From: Eutreptiella sp. 'Long Island Sound 2002'
Lineage: Eukaryota; Euglenozoa; Euglenophyceae; Eutreptiales; Eutreptiaceae
DNA: 64,000 bases
Direction: 5' to 3'
Assembly: GCA_964036045.1 (NCBI GenBank)
Contig: OZ038378.1
Location: 176,722,341-176,786,340 of the forward strand
The translations under genes were made by a program, and so were the position numbers. Positions 29,785 through 40,241 of the stretch are shown here, in pieces (position 1 is the stretch's first letter; every line of letters begins with the position of its first letter). Below the pieces are notes generated by a model, which saw only the letters and a program-made list of their open reading frames with translations, was not told the origin of the DNA and ran no database searches.

Positions 29785-32700
29785 TTACGGTGCTACAGCA
29801 GCAACCAAATGGACCAATACGTCCTTGACATCCAAAGAAATACTCTTTTTCTTTAGGTAGTCCATCCAGACCGTGGTATACCTCGGCACGAAGCTGCTCG
29901 GAGGCTCCCACGAGTCCCTGGATGCGGCGAATCCCTTCCAACGGACTTTATACAGCCTACCCCCAGGCGTCCCCGGGTCCGGCTTGTCCGCCAGGATCTT
30001 CTCGGCGGTGAAGTCGTCGTCCTCACCCTCGTCGTCCGAGTCCACATCGCCGGCCGTGAACTCGAAGGTGACGGGACGTCCGCTGGGGTCTGGTGCTCGG
30101 GGACGAAGCTGGGTATGGTCGCGGTCCAGGATCTTGTTATCCCCCACACGAACCGCATACACATCCTGTCCGACCTTCCGCACGATTACCCCCGGCACAT
30201 ACCAAGATGCCTGCCGATGCCTGGACAGGACATCCTTGTGGTGCCGCTCCACCCACACGGTGTCTTGGAGAGCATACTTCTGGACTTTTCCCTGCTTGAA
30301 GTACTTGGCCCTCTTGTCATGCTCGTCCTGTAGTGCCTTGCACACCTTGGCCGCCGTGTCGTCCGCCTCAGCCATCATAGCGTTCGCATCCCGGGCCACT
30401 TTGCCATGGTTCATCCACGGGAGAGTGCGTGACACTCGATCCCGTAGGAACAGGATGCGATGGGGCGACAGTCCAGTGGGTCCCGGAAGGTCGTGATACG
30501 CTTGAAACACTCTCCACAGCGAGTTATACCAGTTCCGGCCCGGCTCGTCGATGTGCAGCTGGCGGAACTTCTCGAACATCTGCCGCCCGGCCACCTCAGC
30601 TCGGCCATTCGACCGACTGTGGTACGCCACGGTCTTGGCGTGCCGAATACCCATGTGCTTGCACATCGTCTTGAACCACGTCCCCACGAATTGACTGCCC
30701 CGATCGCTGCAGATGACAGCTGGGATATCGAAAATCGTCAGCCAATGCCTGATCATGGCATTAGCGACGGTCTTGGCCTGCAGCCCCACTCCATGCTTGT
30801 CCTTCTTGTCCTTCTTCTTGGACTTCTTGCCCGGGACCGCCACGATATACCCACTGTGCCTATCCACCGCCAGGATGACACAATCGTAGGTCTCTCCTTC
30901 CACGGTGACCTCAGGCATGGCGAATACATCCATGGCCACGGACCGCATAGGGGCCTCCGGTATAGCCGTATACACCGGGTTGCCCGCTGTGGAGTGGTTG
31001 GGGCTCTTCGTGGCCCGACACACGGCACAGTCGCTGCAGTACCTATCCAGGACGGCGTAGTACCCCGGAGGGAACTTGAAACGCCACTCCAGGTCCTGCT
31101 GCATCTTGTCTCGGCCAGGGTGCATGAGCTGGGCGTTGTGCCAATGGTCAATGAGCTCCTCCACTCGGTTTTCGGGCACCAGCAGCTTGTCCTTGAGGAA
31201 CAACTTGTCGCCATCCTCGGTCAAGCCCTCGGGCCATTCGTCGTCCGACGGGGCGCTCACGGCATTCCAGTACTTGCTCCAGTGCTCGGATGCCGCGTAG
31301 TCATCCGACCAGTCCTCTGTGAGCACCGACCTGACTAGCTCTACAGGGGCCACCATCCATTGCTCGAGGGTTTCCTCTCGAATAGCTTGGACGCGGGCGC
31401 CCCGGAACTTGGCCAGGTCTGTACGGTTTGCCATCACCACAAAACACTTGACTCCCTCTTGCTCCATGACCTTCTCCATCTCGATGATGCGCTTGGCCTC
31501 CTCGGTCTCCTCGGCGTCGCCATGGCTGGATATGTCCATCCACGCCTTGCCCGCGGGGTAGGCCCAGCGACTGAGGCAATCCGCCACAGTGTTGTCCTTC
31601 CCCGGGACGTACACGACGCTGAGGTCGAACTTGGCGAACGTCTCATGCCATCGGGCCCTCCTTGCCGCCGGTCCCGAGGGGGTGTCGACGTGCTCCTTGT
31701 GCCAGCTCTGCAAGGACTGATGGTCCGTACAAACCACCACCGGTTGCAATCCGATGTGGCCAGACCACTTCCTGAGCGCACATACAATGGCGTATGTCTC
31801 CTTCTCCCTCGCGGTCCAGGTGCGGCGTTGGCCCTCCGCCAGGATCCGACTCCAGAACGCCACGGGAACATGAGTCCCGTCGTCCCGGACTTGCTCGAGG
31901 ACTGCCCCCACGGCATAGTCCGAGGCGTCTGTCCGTAGCACGAATCCCTTGTCCGGGTCCACCAGGAACAGCCCCAGCTGCCCCAGGAGTCGCTCCTTCA
32001 GGCTGTTGAACGCATCCTCAGCTTCAGGGGTCCAGGCAAGCTTCTTCTTGCTCCCCTTCCGGCCATCGAACTTGCCCACTTGCAGCATCTTGTGCAGCGG
32101 CCCCGACAGTTCTGCATACATTCGGACATAGCCCGAATAGTAGTTGCAGAACCCCATGAAGGATTGGAGTTCGCTGATGGTCTGGGGCTTCTCCCAGTGG
32201 TGCAGGGACGCCAGCTTCCCAGGCATGGGACGGCGTTGCCCGTGACCAACCACGTGACCCGCGAACTCCACTTCCTTCACGAAGAGTGAGGCTTTGGTGG
32301 GCTTGCACACCATGTTGTGCTTGTCCAACTCGCTGAGCACTCGGCGCAGATCCTTCTCATGCGCGTCGATGAGCTCGTCCTCAGTCATGTTCTCCGTGCC
32401 GGACCCGATGATGATGTCATCGACGAAGGGGTCGGCACAGTCCCGGACAGGACCGAGTAGGTCCTCCATCATGCGCTGGAAAGCGGCGTTGCCATTCTTG
32501 GCGCCCATGGGCACCACTTTCCACTGCATGGGTCCCAGCGGCGTCGACATCGCTGTGCAGGGCCTGGAGTCCGGGTGTAGCGGCATCTGGTGATAACCGT
32601 GTTTCAGGTCCAACACCGTGAAAATCCGCTTTTTCTGTTGTTTTTGGAGGATGGAGTCGATCAGGGGGAGCGAGTACGAGTCGTGCTCGGTCTGCTCGTT

Positions 32701-34851
32701 CAAACCTCTGTAATCAACCACCAACCTCCACTCGCCCTTCTCCTTCTTGGGCACGATGAAGGCTGGGCTGGCCCACTCACTGTCGGAGGGTTCGATCCAT
32801 CCCCGCTCAATGAACTCGGCCAACAGCTTCTTCATGGCCTCGGCCCTATCGCCCTGAAGTTGGTACTCCCGATGACGATAGATCTTCGGGTTCGGCTTCA
32901 GCTTGATCTTCGCTGTACCAAACCTCCCACGATCTGGAGGGTTCTTGTTGGCGACGCCACTGAATAGCCGCGGATAGGCTTTGATCAGCCTCTCCTTCAG
33001 CTCGGCGACCTTCGGGTTCTCCTGGGCCTCTTCAGCCGCTTGCTTCGGTATGGATACAACCGACAGCACTGCGGTATAGGCCTCTTCTGGGTCCAATTCC
33101 GACTTCTCCTCGTCCGATATGCCGTCTTCATCGTCGTGGGGTGCACTTCCCACCGATAGTCTTCGAAAATTTGCGGCCTCGGGCTGGTGACTGTCGCTAT
33201 CGACACCCATTCTTGGGAAATCCCAGGTTGGTGGGTCCGACCCAACCGGACCATCGTATTGGTCCGCGATGTGATCCATGACCCTCGCCACGAACTCATC
33301 CTTCTCGTACTTGCCGGTGACCAACATCTTGTCATCCCACCAATGCGGAGATGTGACCATGGCCCGCCTCTTCTTGGCTGCCACACGGTCGTGCATCCCC
33401 ATCCGCATGTAGTTGACGACGTCGTCGATCTCGGCGTGGGACAGGACGTCAATGCCATCAATAGGCTGATCCGTCCCCTCCTTGGGCTCAAACATGACCT
33501 TCATGGGCACCGCCTCCACCCTACGGATGAATGTTTCATCACCCGTGGGCTGGGCTTGCGCCCCATCCACCAGGAAAGCCTTGGTACCCCACGCTTGACC
33601 CGGGGAGGGCATTGATACACCCTTGGCGTCGATGAACAACTCCTCCTCTGGCCCGAATGACATCTCGTTCAGGGTGATGGAGTCCAGCGTCGACTTGAGA
33701 CCCTCCAGCGGACATGGGGTGGATCCTATGCCGGTTATGACCAGGACCCCCTTCGCCCTATCCGCGATGATCTTCTCCATCGTACCTCTGGTATTGTCCA
33801 GGGAGCCATGCCAATACATGGGTCCCCACTCCTTCAAACCCCAATGCCTGTGCCAGGCTGAGTCTCCTCGATGCCAATGCCTCCTACACTTCCGCAGAAG
33901 TGGGGCATCCCGGGAAGCGAAGACGTCCATCTCGGGCGCTTCAGCTCCCAGCGTCTGAATCATCCTGGCGTACACTTGCGGCGCCATTCCATACTCCGTG
34001 AGCTGAACTCCACGGTCTCCTCTGGACTTGGCACCCACAGCTTGCACTGCTTGGACGATCCGATCCTCTTCCTCAGCATTCCATTGGGATGATCCGCATG
34101 CATAGTCCGTGGATAGCCATGTTAGGCACTCATCATCCTCCCGGACCAGCGTTGCACGATGGGGAAGGGCTCCAATGGCGTTGGCCACCATGAAATCGTA
34201 CCCCATGATCATATCCCAATCGGTAATGTCGGCCACATAGAAGTTCCCGGATAGAGTGCTTCTCTTCGCCTGATCAGGGCGGTTCAAGCGCTCATGCTCC
34301 CAGAATTCCATACTGATAGTGGCCTCATGGGTGCCACCACCCATAATCTCTCCGTTGGCGACCTTCAGGCGGACCGGTCTCCGGCTGGGCTGCAGGAGTT
34401 CCTCCTTGAACAACCCTCTCCGGACCAGGCTCACCTGGGCACCCGTATCCACTAACACATCCACCACCTTCTCCTCTCGTCCGCACCGTACTCGCACTTT
34501 CAAGTGCAACTGCCGCTCGTCGCCATGAGGTGTATGGACGACTCTCACGGCATGCAACTCTAGCACGTCCGGGTGCATCAGGACTTCAAGGGTATGGTCA
34601 CGGATGGTGTAGATCTTGGGTTGGTCCTGCCCGTCCACGGGGCTCTCCGTGGTCGCTCCTTCCTTCTTGCCATGTCCCGTACCCACATGTACTTCCCTTG
34701 GTAGGGCGCTCCAGGGGTTGGGAGTGGCGAAACTCAGTGGTTTTGGCTCTTCCGGAGCCTTCTTCGGCACCCGATGTGCCTTCGCTTCCTCTGAGATTCC
34801 ACTGATTTCCGGAGGAGAAACCTCCGAGGTCCCACTCCCGTGGGGGCTCCT
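29785..34851 (-). CDS. pol: Element D pol: protease, degenerate Dam-like domain, RT, RNase H, integrase, chromodomain
   Basis: An intact frame of about 1,690 codons continues the gag frame after TAG. The first near-cognate start (GTG, 34770) is preceded by open codons, and no ATG opens the frame. Counting from 34770: protease LVDTGAQVSLV (about 107-117); extra domain with DVFASRDAP (about 282) but no NPPF, closing with FLVDGAQ (about 396); RT with FVDDIIIG (about 783); RNase H with RTDAS and the DNTVADCLSRW end; integrase with an HHCC finger, MDVFAMPE (about 1277), CSDRGSQF (about 1355) and GRAEVAGRQ (about 1390); chromodomain with LYKVRWKGFAASRDSWEPP (about 1600). All catalytic motifs of RT, RNase H and integrase are present. 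Confidence 0.92.
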   Translation of the reverse strand, partial: RSPHGSGTSEVSPPEISGISEEAKAHRVPKKAPEEPKPLSFATPNPWSALPREVHVGTGHGKKEGATTESPVDGQDQPKIYTIRDHTLEVLMHPDVLELHAVRVVHTPHGDERQLHLKVRVRCGREEKVVDVLVDTGAQVSLVRRGLFKEELLQPSRRPVRLKVANGEIMGGGTHEATISMEFWEHERLNRPDQAKRSTLSGNFYVADITDWDMIMGYDFMVANAIGALPHRATLVREDDECLTWLSTDYACGSSQWNAEEEDRIVQAVQAVGAKSRGDRGVQLTEYGMAPQVYARMIQTLGAEAPEMDVFASRDAPLLRKCRRHWHRGDSAWHRHWGLKEWGPMYWHGSLDNTRGTMEKIIADRAKGVLVITGIGSTPCPLEGLKSTLDSITLNEMSFGPEEELFIDAKGVSMPSPGQAWGTKAFLVDGAQAQPTGDETFIRRVEAVPMKVMFEPKEGTDQPIDGIDVLSHAEIDDVVNYMRMGMHDRVAAKKRRAMVTSPHWWDDKMLVTGKYEKDEFVARVMDHIADQYDGPVGSDPPTWDFPRMGVDSDSHQPEAANFRRLSVGSAPHDDEDGISDEEKSELDPEEAYTAVLSVVSIPKQAAEEAQENPKVAELKERLIKAYPRLFSGVANKNPPDRGRFGTAKIKLKPNPKIYRHREYQLQGDRAEAMKKLLAEFIERGWIEPSDSEWASPAFIVPKKEKGEWRLVVDYRGLNEQTEHDSYSLPLIDSILQKQQKKRIFTVLDLKHGYHQMPLHPDSRPCTAMSTPLGPMQWKVVPMGAKNGNAAFQRMMEDLLGPVRDCADPFVDDIIIGSGTENMTEDELIDAHEKDLRRVLSELDKHNMVCKPTKASLFVKEVEFAGHVVGHGQRRPMPGKLASLHHWEKPQTISELQSFMGFCNYYSGYVRMYAELSGPLHKMLQVGKFDGRKGSKKKLAWTPEAEDAFNSLKERLLGQLGLFLVDPDKGFVLRTDASDYAVGAVLEQVRDDGTHVPVAFWSRILAEGQRRTWTAREKETYAIVCALRKWSGHIGLQPVVVCTDHQSLQSWHKEHVDTPSGPAARRARWHETFAKFDLSVVYVPGKDNTVADCLSRWAYPAGKAWMDISSHGDAEETEEAKRIIEMEKVMEQEGVKCFVVMANRTDLAKFRGARVQAIREETLEQWMVAPVELVRSVLTEDWSDDYAASEHWSKYWNAVSAPSDDEWPEGLTEDGDKLFLKDKLLVPENRVEELIDHWHNAQLMHPGRDKMQQDLEWRFKFPPGYYAVLDRYCSDCAVCRATKSPNHSTAGNPVYTAIPEAPMRSVAMDVFAMPEVTVEGETYDCVILAVDRHSGYIVAVPGKKSKKKDKKDKHGVGLQAKTVANAMIRHWLTIFDIPAVICSDRGSQFVGTWFKTMCKHMGIRHAKTVAYHSRSNGRAEVAGRQMFEKFRQLHIDEPGRNWYNSLWRVFQAYHDLPGPTGLSPHRILFLRDRVSRTLPWMNHGKVARDANAMMAEADDTAAKVCKALQDEHDKRAKYFKQGKVQKYALQDTVWVERHHKDVLSRHRQASWYVPGVIVRKVGQDVYAVRVGDNKILDRDHTQLRPRAPDPSGRPVTFEFTAGDVDSDDEGEDDDFTAEKILADKPDPGTPGGRLYKVRWKGFAASRDSWEPPSSFVPRYTTVWMDYLKKKSISLDVKDVLVHLVAAVAP
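33560..33935 (-). other. Dam-like domain position in element D pol (catalytic motif lost)
   Basis: DVFASRDAP and a Trp/His-rich stretch stand in the same place and order as in A, C and E. KGVLVITGIG replaces the hydrophobic strand and KAFLVDGAQ closes the unit. No NPPF-like motif is present. Assignment rests on position, the flanking FAS and LVDG motifs, and spacing. Confidence 0.45.
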
Positions 34852-34854
34852 CTA
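34852..34854 (-). promoter_or_regulatory. Element D gag TAG, candidate readthrough stop
   Basis: CAA GTC TAG AGG AGC CCC on the sense strand, then open into pol. It closely matches element E (TAG GGG AGC CAC), although the two elements are otherwise very different. Confidence 0.68.
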
Positions 34855-37800
34855 GACTTGGCTTCCCGCAGCCCCTTCCGGCTGCGATCCGCCAGGACTT
34901 TGTCCACCACGTTGCTGGGCTTTGAGTTCCTCCAACGTCCTCAACATGTCCTCAGCAACCGGCTCGATCGACCTAACTCGTCGGTCTTGGCCAGGTCCTC
35001 CACCATAGCCTCTTCCTCCGCCTTTTCCTTGGCCTGTGCCTTGGCCTTTGCCCCCGTCTCCGCCCTTCGCCTTCCAGTCGGAAATCCGCTGTTCCTTGGG
35101 CTTCTTCTCGGGGTGGGCGGCGAAGTAGGCCTTCTTGTCCGCCTCATACACCTTGCACTGACGGTGGTCGTGTGCATGGTTGTTTCCCTTGCCATAACAG
35201 ACCCAGCACCCGTCGTGCTGAGACCTGTACTCTCGGAACGAGAGCGGTGGGTTCCCGATCCTCCTTGGCTCTTTGCCCTTCTTGGGTCCCACCTGGCTCC
35301 ATCTGGACCGATCCTGCCCATTGTTCTTCACGTTGTGCGCCACAAACGCGAAGAAATGGGCCTCCTCGTGATCCTCACGGGACCAGTGATCTTGACCACT
35401 TCCACTACCATCCTCCGCAGAGTTGGCCGTGTCCTCCTGGATCTCCCGATGATGGCGGTCGTCTCTGTGGCCTCGTTGTCCATGACCATGTCGATCCTGC
35501 ACGTGGGCCTCGTTCTTCGCATTGAGCTTCAGCTCCACCGTGATGTACTTCACGATCTCGTCCAGGCTCATGCGCGCGAAGATGACCTGCATCCTCAGCG
35601 GCTCCCCGCGCCTCCACTCCACGTTGTTGAGGCGCAGCAACCTTTGCCCCATGGAGTCTCCAAACACCTCCACATACACGGCGTTCTTCAGGCCCAACAT
35701 CCGGTTGGGTTCGCCCAGGTTCCTCCTGAAGAACTCCATGATACCCGCATGGGTATCCTCCGCCGCCATAATCCTCACCGCCACGCGCTTCTTCGCCCTC
35801 TTCTTCTCCTCGTCCTCCACTCTCCTCTTCCAGTTGCCGGGGAGGACGTCCTTCAGCAAGTGGCGGATCTCACTGGCCTCGTTCCAGTCTTCCACCAACT
35901 TGAGGCATCTGCGGTACTTCCGCAGATACCGGTTCCACTCCCGGACCCGCAACTCACCGCGGTCCAGCGGCAGTGGAATGGACCACAGGTCCTCCAGCTT
36001 CTGGTTAGGAGCGTCCACCCGCTCCTCATCCTCCAGCCACTGGAGGCAGGCCTGCTCCGTGCGGATCAATCCTTCCCGGATCTGATCCCGCAGCTCCTCC
36101 TTGAGGTCCTGCGCCAGCCGGTGTGGGAATGTCCGGCATACCCACTTGTCCCGCGGCGCTCCCCGCATCTCGCCGACGACCTCCTCGGCGAAGTCCTCCC
36201 AGTCCAGGATGAAGTCATCCAGGTTGGACGGGTTCCCGTCGTAATAGGGGATTTTGTTTCCCCTGAGGTCGTCAATCCTGATGGCGTCTCCGACGTCTCC
36301 AGCCACCACTCCACCGAGACGGATACCACCTGTGGCCGGGGGGTTTGAGTACACTCCCCGTACATCCCTCTCCTCCATGGAGTGCGGTCCAGTTGGGCCT
36401 GAACCCATGGGGTTTGGAATGCGGGAAGGACTTGCTCCATCGACCGTCCATATCCCCGTATTGGGATCCTTCGCCCACAGGTTTCCGCTTGGATGGCCTC
36501 GACCATGTCCGTCGGCGCTTCCCATGGTTCGCCCCTGCATGGTCTGGTTCTGGATCTCGATCTTCTCTTCCGCATAGACTGCCATATTCGTCGTGGGCGG
36601 TACATCCTGGGCGGCATGGGACATCTGTACCGTCAGGCTCCTCGGGTCCGTGGTCACGTGCCCTTCCCGCCTGGACCCAGCCGGTGCCGTGTGTTCCCCG
36701 AGCATTGTGGACTCGCTGAACAGGGGAACATACGGCAGCGCACCCGGGTCAACACGCGGAGGCGCGTATGGTGCCTCTGCAGGGCCGCCCATGGGTTTCT
36801 CCATGGCGCTCCTGAGGGTCTTAACCCGCTCCACCAGCTCTACCGCGGCCGGCTTTGCCGGGAGCTCCGGACCCGAGGCGAGGGGCTGTCGCTCCTCTAG
36901 CCTTCTCAGGCGTCCCGACATGTCCTCCACTAAGTGGAGGAGGCTGTCCACTACTTGCTGCTGCTTCTGCAGGGCCAGCTCCAGATTCTCCCGGTACCGG
37001 GCCTGATCCGCTCGCAGCTCCTCCATGTGGTTCTCCGCGGCCGACTGGTCGTCCAGGATCCCCGCGACGTCCTCCTCTAGAGCGTCCTTGGCGTTGTCCA
37101 GGCGGTCAAGGTGACGCACGATGGCGTCCATCCCCATCTTCGGGTACTTGCCCATGAGGAAGGACACGTGCTCGCAGTGGCACGCAGCGTGCTTTCCGCC
37201 GGATTCAGCGCAACCCGCGGTTCCCGGCACCTCAGACTCATCGCCCATGGGCGTATCGCCTATGGCGTCCGTCTCTGGTCCCGTGTGCCGGGGCACAGGT
37301 GCCGTCCGGGCCCTGGCTGGCCTCTCCAAGCCCTCGGCGTCGTGCTGCAGGGCGGGCTCTGGGGCCGTATGCGCCCTGGCGATCGGCGCGGACATCTCCG
37401 GCTCCGAAGGTGGCTCGTGGGCTGTCCGATAGCCCTCGGAGTGCCCCTCGGATTCCCACAGCCTGACCGGGCTGGGGTCCGTGTCCATAGCCCCGGCGTC
37501 CCTTGCCGCGGACTTGGGTGACCCGCGCTTCCGGTAGCGCCGGGCCCGTCCTCCACTGCTGCCTGAGTGGCAAGCCTCATCCGAGTCCTCCGCGGCGGAG
37601 CGGAGGTTGCATGTCTTTCGGCAGCGACGCTCACACATGGAGACCAGGTCCTCCATGTCACGTCCTCCTCTTCCCAACTGTCGTACTTCTCTTCGGGCTT
37701 CAACTTCCGGAGTTCGCCATGCTCTTGAACGTCTCGGTCCTTCTATGGCTCCAATCTCCGGCGTGGTCTCCACCGAGTCCACAATACGCACCCGGGGCGT

Positions 37801-37962
37801 ACTTGGGCAGGGCTCATAAGGGCCCAAGTCCCCGGGTCGGCGGTTGGTAGGGGCAGCAGGTAAGCCTCCGCTACCATAAAGAAGGTCCCTACCAGGACCG
37901 GCCCCCGCTGTGCCCCTTCCGCCTGTCACCCCTGCTGACTTGCTCCGGATCAACGATTGCAT
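34852..37962 (-). CDS. gag: Element D gag, starting inside the 5' LTR
   Basis: An intact ORF of 1,036 codons. The ATG at 37960-37962 lies 86 bases inside the LTR, two codons after an in-frame TGA, and the frame passes through the PBS (read as LLYGSGGL). The N-terminal 270 residues are Arg/Pro/Ser-rich. A strongly helical, probably coiled-coil segment follows (about 277-360, with LEEDVAGILDDQSAAENHM). The capsid-like region starts near IPYYDGNPSNLDDFILDWED (about 568). A variant zinc knuckle, CWVC...HAHDHRQC (about 917-935), is followed by a Gly/Lys-rich tail. It ends with TAG at 34852-34854 in frame with pol. Confidence 0.88.
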   Translation of the reverse strand: MQSLIRSKSAGVTGGRGTAGAGPGRDLLYGSGGLPAAPTNRRPGDLGPYEPCPSTPRVRIVDSVETTPEIGAIEGPRRSRAWRTPEVEARREVRQLGRGGRDMEDLVSMCERRCRKTCNLRSAAEDSDEACHSGSSGGRARRYRKRGSPKSAARDAGAMDTDPSPVRLWESEGHSEGYRTAHEPPSEPEMSAPIARAHTAPEPALQHDAEGLERPARARTAPVPRHTGPETDAIGDTPMGDESEVPGTAGCAESGGKHAACHCEHVSFLMGKYPKMGMDAIVRHLDRLDNAKDALEEDVAGILDDQSAAENHMEELRADQARYRENLELALQKQQQVVDSLLHLVEDMSGRLRRLEERQPLASGPELPAKPAAVELVERVKTLRSAMEKPMGGPAEAPYAPPRVDPGALPYVPLFSESTMLGEHTAPAGSRREGHVTTDPRSLTVQMSHAAQDVPPTTNMAVYAEEKIEIQNQTMQGRTMGSADGHGRGHPSGNLWAKDPNTGIWTVDGASPSRIPNPMGSGPTGPHSMEERDVRGVYSNPPATGGIRLGGVVAGDVGDAIRIDDLRGNKIPYYDGNPSNLDDFILDWEDFAEEVVGEMRGAPRDKWVCRTFPHRLAQDLKEELRDQIREGLIRTEQACLQWLEDEERVDAPNQKLEDLWSIPLPLDRGELRVREWNRYLRKYRRCLKLVEDWNEASEIRHLLKDVLPGNWKRRVEDEEKKRAKKRVAVRIMAAEDTHAGIMEFFRRNLGEPNRMLGLKNAVYVEVFGDSMGQRLLRLNNVEWRRGEPLRMQVIFARMSLDEIVKYITVELKLNAKNEAHVQDRHGHGQRGHRDDRHHREIQEDTANSAEDGSGSGQDHWSREDHEEAHFFAFVAHNVKNNGQDRSRWSQVGPKKGKEPRRIGNPPLSFREYRSQHDGCWVCYGKGNNHAHDHRQCKVYEADKKAYFAAHPEKKPKEQRISDWKAKGGDGGKGQGTGQGKGGGRGYGGGPGQDRRVRSIEPVAEDMLRTLEELKAQQRGGQSPGGSQPEGAAGSQV
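37865..37876 (-). other. Element D primer binding site (inside gag ORF)
   Basis: The sense strand reads TGGTAGCGGAGG right after the 5' LTR. It lies in the gag frame as (TA)T GGT AGC GGA GG, which avoids reading the TAG within it. Confidence 0.78.
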
Positions 37963-40241
37963 TTCTCAAAATCCTCAAAATCCAGGGTCCAAATCCAAAA
38001 ATATAGAAAATGTAATCCTCCTTCAACCCTGAACAGCAACCAGATCCCACAAGTATAGCAATAACCCAATTCAGAATCCAAATCAGGCTGCGGGCTTTCG
38101 TTCAGCACACCGGTATTCCCACGGTGGCGGGCATGTACAAGAATTGCACCAAGGAAGAAAGCCCTGAAATTGGCATATGAACACAAATAAAGCAAAGTTG
38201 GGGAAAGAGGTAAACATACACATTCACAGCCATAAACCCCTCATTCCCTGGACTCAAGACCTTCCCTTGCCTCATCAACATGATGCCCTGAACCCAGTCC
38301 AATAAGATGGTTAAATGCCACATGTCAAAAGTCATTACATAAACCCCAAAAATGTGTTCACTCCCAAGCCTCTAAATCCTAGCCCAATGGGGGAGGTGGC
38401 GTGTCATGGCCCAGAGTGGCACTCAGGACCATGCCCTACCCTGACATAACCTTGGTTGGACTTGGAGTCGAATGGGCTTGGAGAAATGACCTATGAGTTT
38501 GAACTCATAACATGCCAAAAAACTGCCAATTCACACCATATTGGCCATATATCACATATATGCTCAAAATTGAAGTTACTACTTATCCAAAGACTCAAAG
38601 CATGCATGGAATCGAAGTCTAGTATTCATGGAGGATAGAGACCAAAGGCCAATGCCCATGTACATCCCCACTTTACCCTCGAAACCCCTTCGGATATGGG
38701 CGCCACGCACTGCCCAAGTCAGCCCATGATCTTGAGACCAAATCTTGTGATCCTTCGTGCGCCAAGCCAAATGGAGTACGCGATCCGGCATATGGTGGTG
38801 TTCAACTCCAAAGCATATGCCAACATATGAACAACATACCATGGTTCGATTCTCCATAGGCTTCTTGCTGATTGCCGACCAGGTGAGTACGCAAAATGCA
38901 AAAATGAGCAAAAATTGAGGTCAAAAACATGAAAATATGACCAAATACAAAGTTGTCATGATAGTATATCTCTATGCTCACCCATGATGTCCGCTCATGA
39001 TTCAATACACAAATGATTGGAACCATTTGCGAACAATTCCCCCACTTGGATCCCCAATCGGGCGCATGGAGATACCTTCGCCACTAATATCTACATGCCC
39101 CATGAAAATGGGAGTGCAGCCATGGATCTCTTTGTCAAACATACCATGAGCAATACATACGCGGTAGACTTGGTCTAGCGCTTTGAATTCCACAATTGGG
39201 ACATGGGCAAAGCCCTTGTCACGTATGGCTCCCCATCTCTTCGGCCACACGAAGATATATAACATGGGCGTGAGCATATCAAACATATACCATGCATACA
39301 ACACATACCCTCAAAATATGGCTCCCACCATGATATGCCTTGTCCCTCCATTGACATAACTTCACGTTAAAAATACGTAGGAACCCAAGGAAAGTTGCTA
39401 TGCAACCCCAACACTCATGCGGTACACTCGAAAGTCACAATAAAATGTTCGGTTGCACGGTCCAAGAGTTATATATCACTTTATACCCTCTTGACCATTA
39501 TCCCTTGCTATATCGGGCATGTGTACACACCAAAGGCGTTTGATGCTTCCTAAATTAAGTTGAGACTAAGGCAGTTCCAACCCAACCTTCCTTATTCTCT
39601 TTCCTCACACTCGCTCGTAGATATGGCTCTTCAAAGTGGTCCCACGATTCGCTTTTGTTTCCCTTATATCTCCAAGTCAAATGGGTGGCAAGTATAAGGG
39701 AAACCTGATTCGGGCATAGGGAAAAGAGTACGACCACTCGAAGAAGTCCAAATCAAGTGCGGCGATGTCGAAGTCGAAAATCCGATTTCGACATCGCGAA
39801 AAATTCTGATTAAAATTTCGAGTGCTTATTTAGAGAATTGCGGATGCAACGAACCCTTTGCTGATGAAATCTGACCCTTCAACGGAATATCCGCCAAAAT
39901 ATCTGGAAATAACAGTTAACCAATCGGTTAACGCAAAATCGCGAGCCAACTGACAGTCGCCGATACATTGACCATCAGAACAAAAGGCTGAAAAATTACG
40001 GAAGCATTATGATAATAAAACCCTGTTGATTCCTGATATTCCGATATATAAATCTCCGCTGGCGACGCCTCGGTTCTGAATATGGCCGCTCATCGCCGGA
40101 ATGGCCCAACCTATCACACTATCACATCGGGTTAGATCAGGTGGATGGGAGAGTATGATATCAGCCAATGGCGGCTTGCCGGCACATAGATACACAGCCC
40201 AAGTGACCCCAAGATGGCCACGGGGGTCCAAACCGGCTTCA
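37877..40241 (-). mobile_element. Element D 5' LTR (2365 bp)
   Basis: Partner of 27026-29390. Its sense end is CTTCTTTA rather than CTTCTTCA. Followed on the plus strand by gcgc (40242-40245), the second target duplication. Confidence 0.93.

Larger units (their letters stand above)
27026..40241 (-). mobile_element. Element D: chromodomain Ty3/gypsy retrotransposon with 2.4-kb LTRs, inserted in B pol
   Basis: It is 13.2 kb long and read on the minus strand. Sense order: LTR (37877-40241), PBS, gag starting within the LTR, in-frame TAG, pol, tail, polypurine tract, LTR (27026-29390). LTRs are both 2365 bp and differ at about 13 positions (0.55%). No break is seen in its coding frame other than the gag TAG, so this copy looks intact and could be or have recently been active. 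Confidence 0.94.

Noticed and set aside
30460-31338. A 292-codon plus-strand ORF opposite D integrase
   Set aside because: Antisense shadow of intact integrase coding sequence with no domain of its own.
34840-36348. A 502-codon plus-strand ORF opposite D gag
   Set aside because: It mirrors the GC-rich gag frame, has no recognisable domain, and the minus-strand gag frame with capsid and zinc knuckle explains the region.
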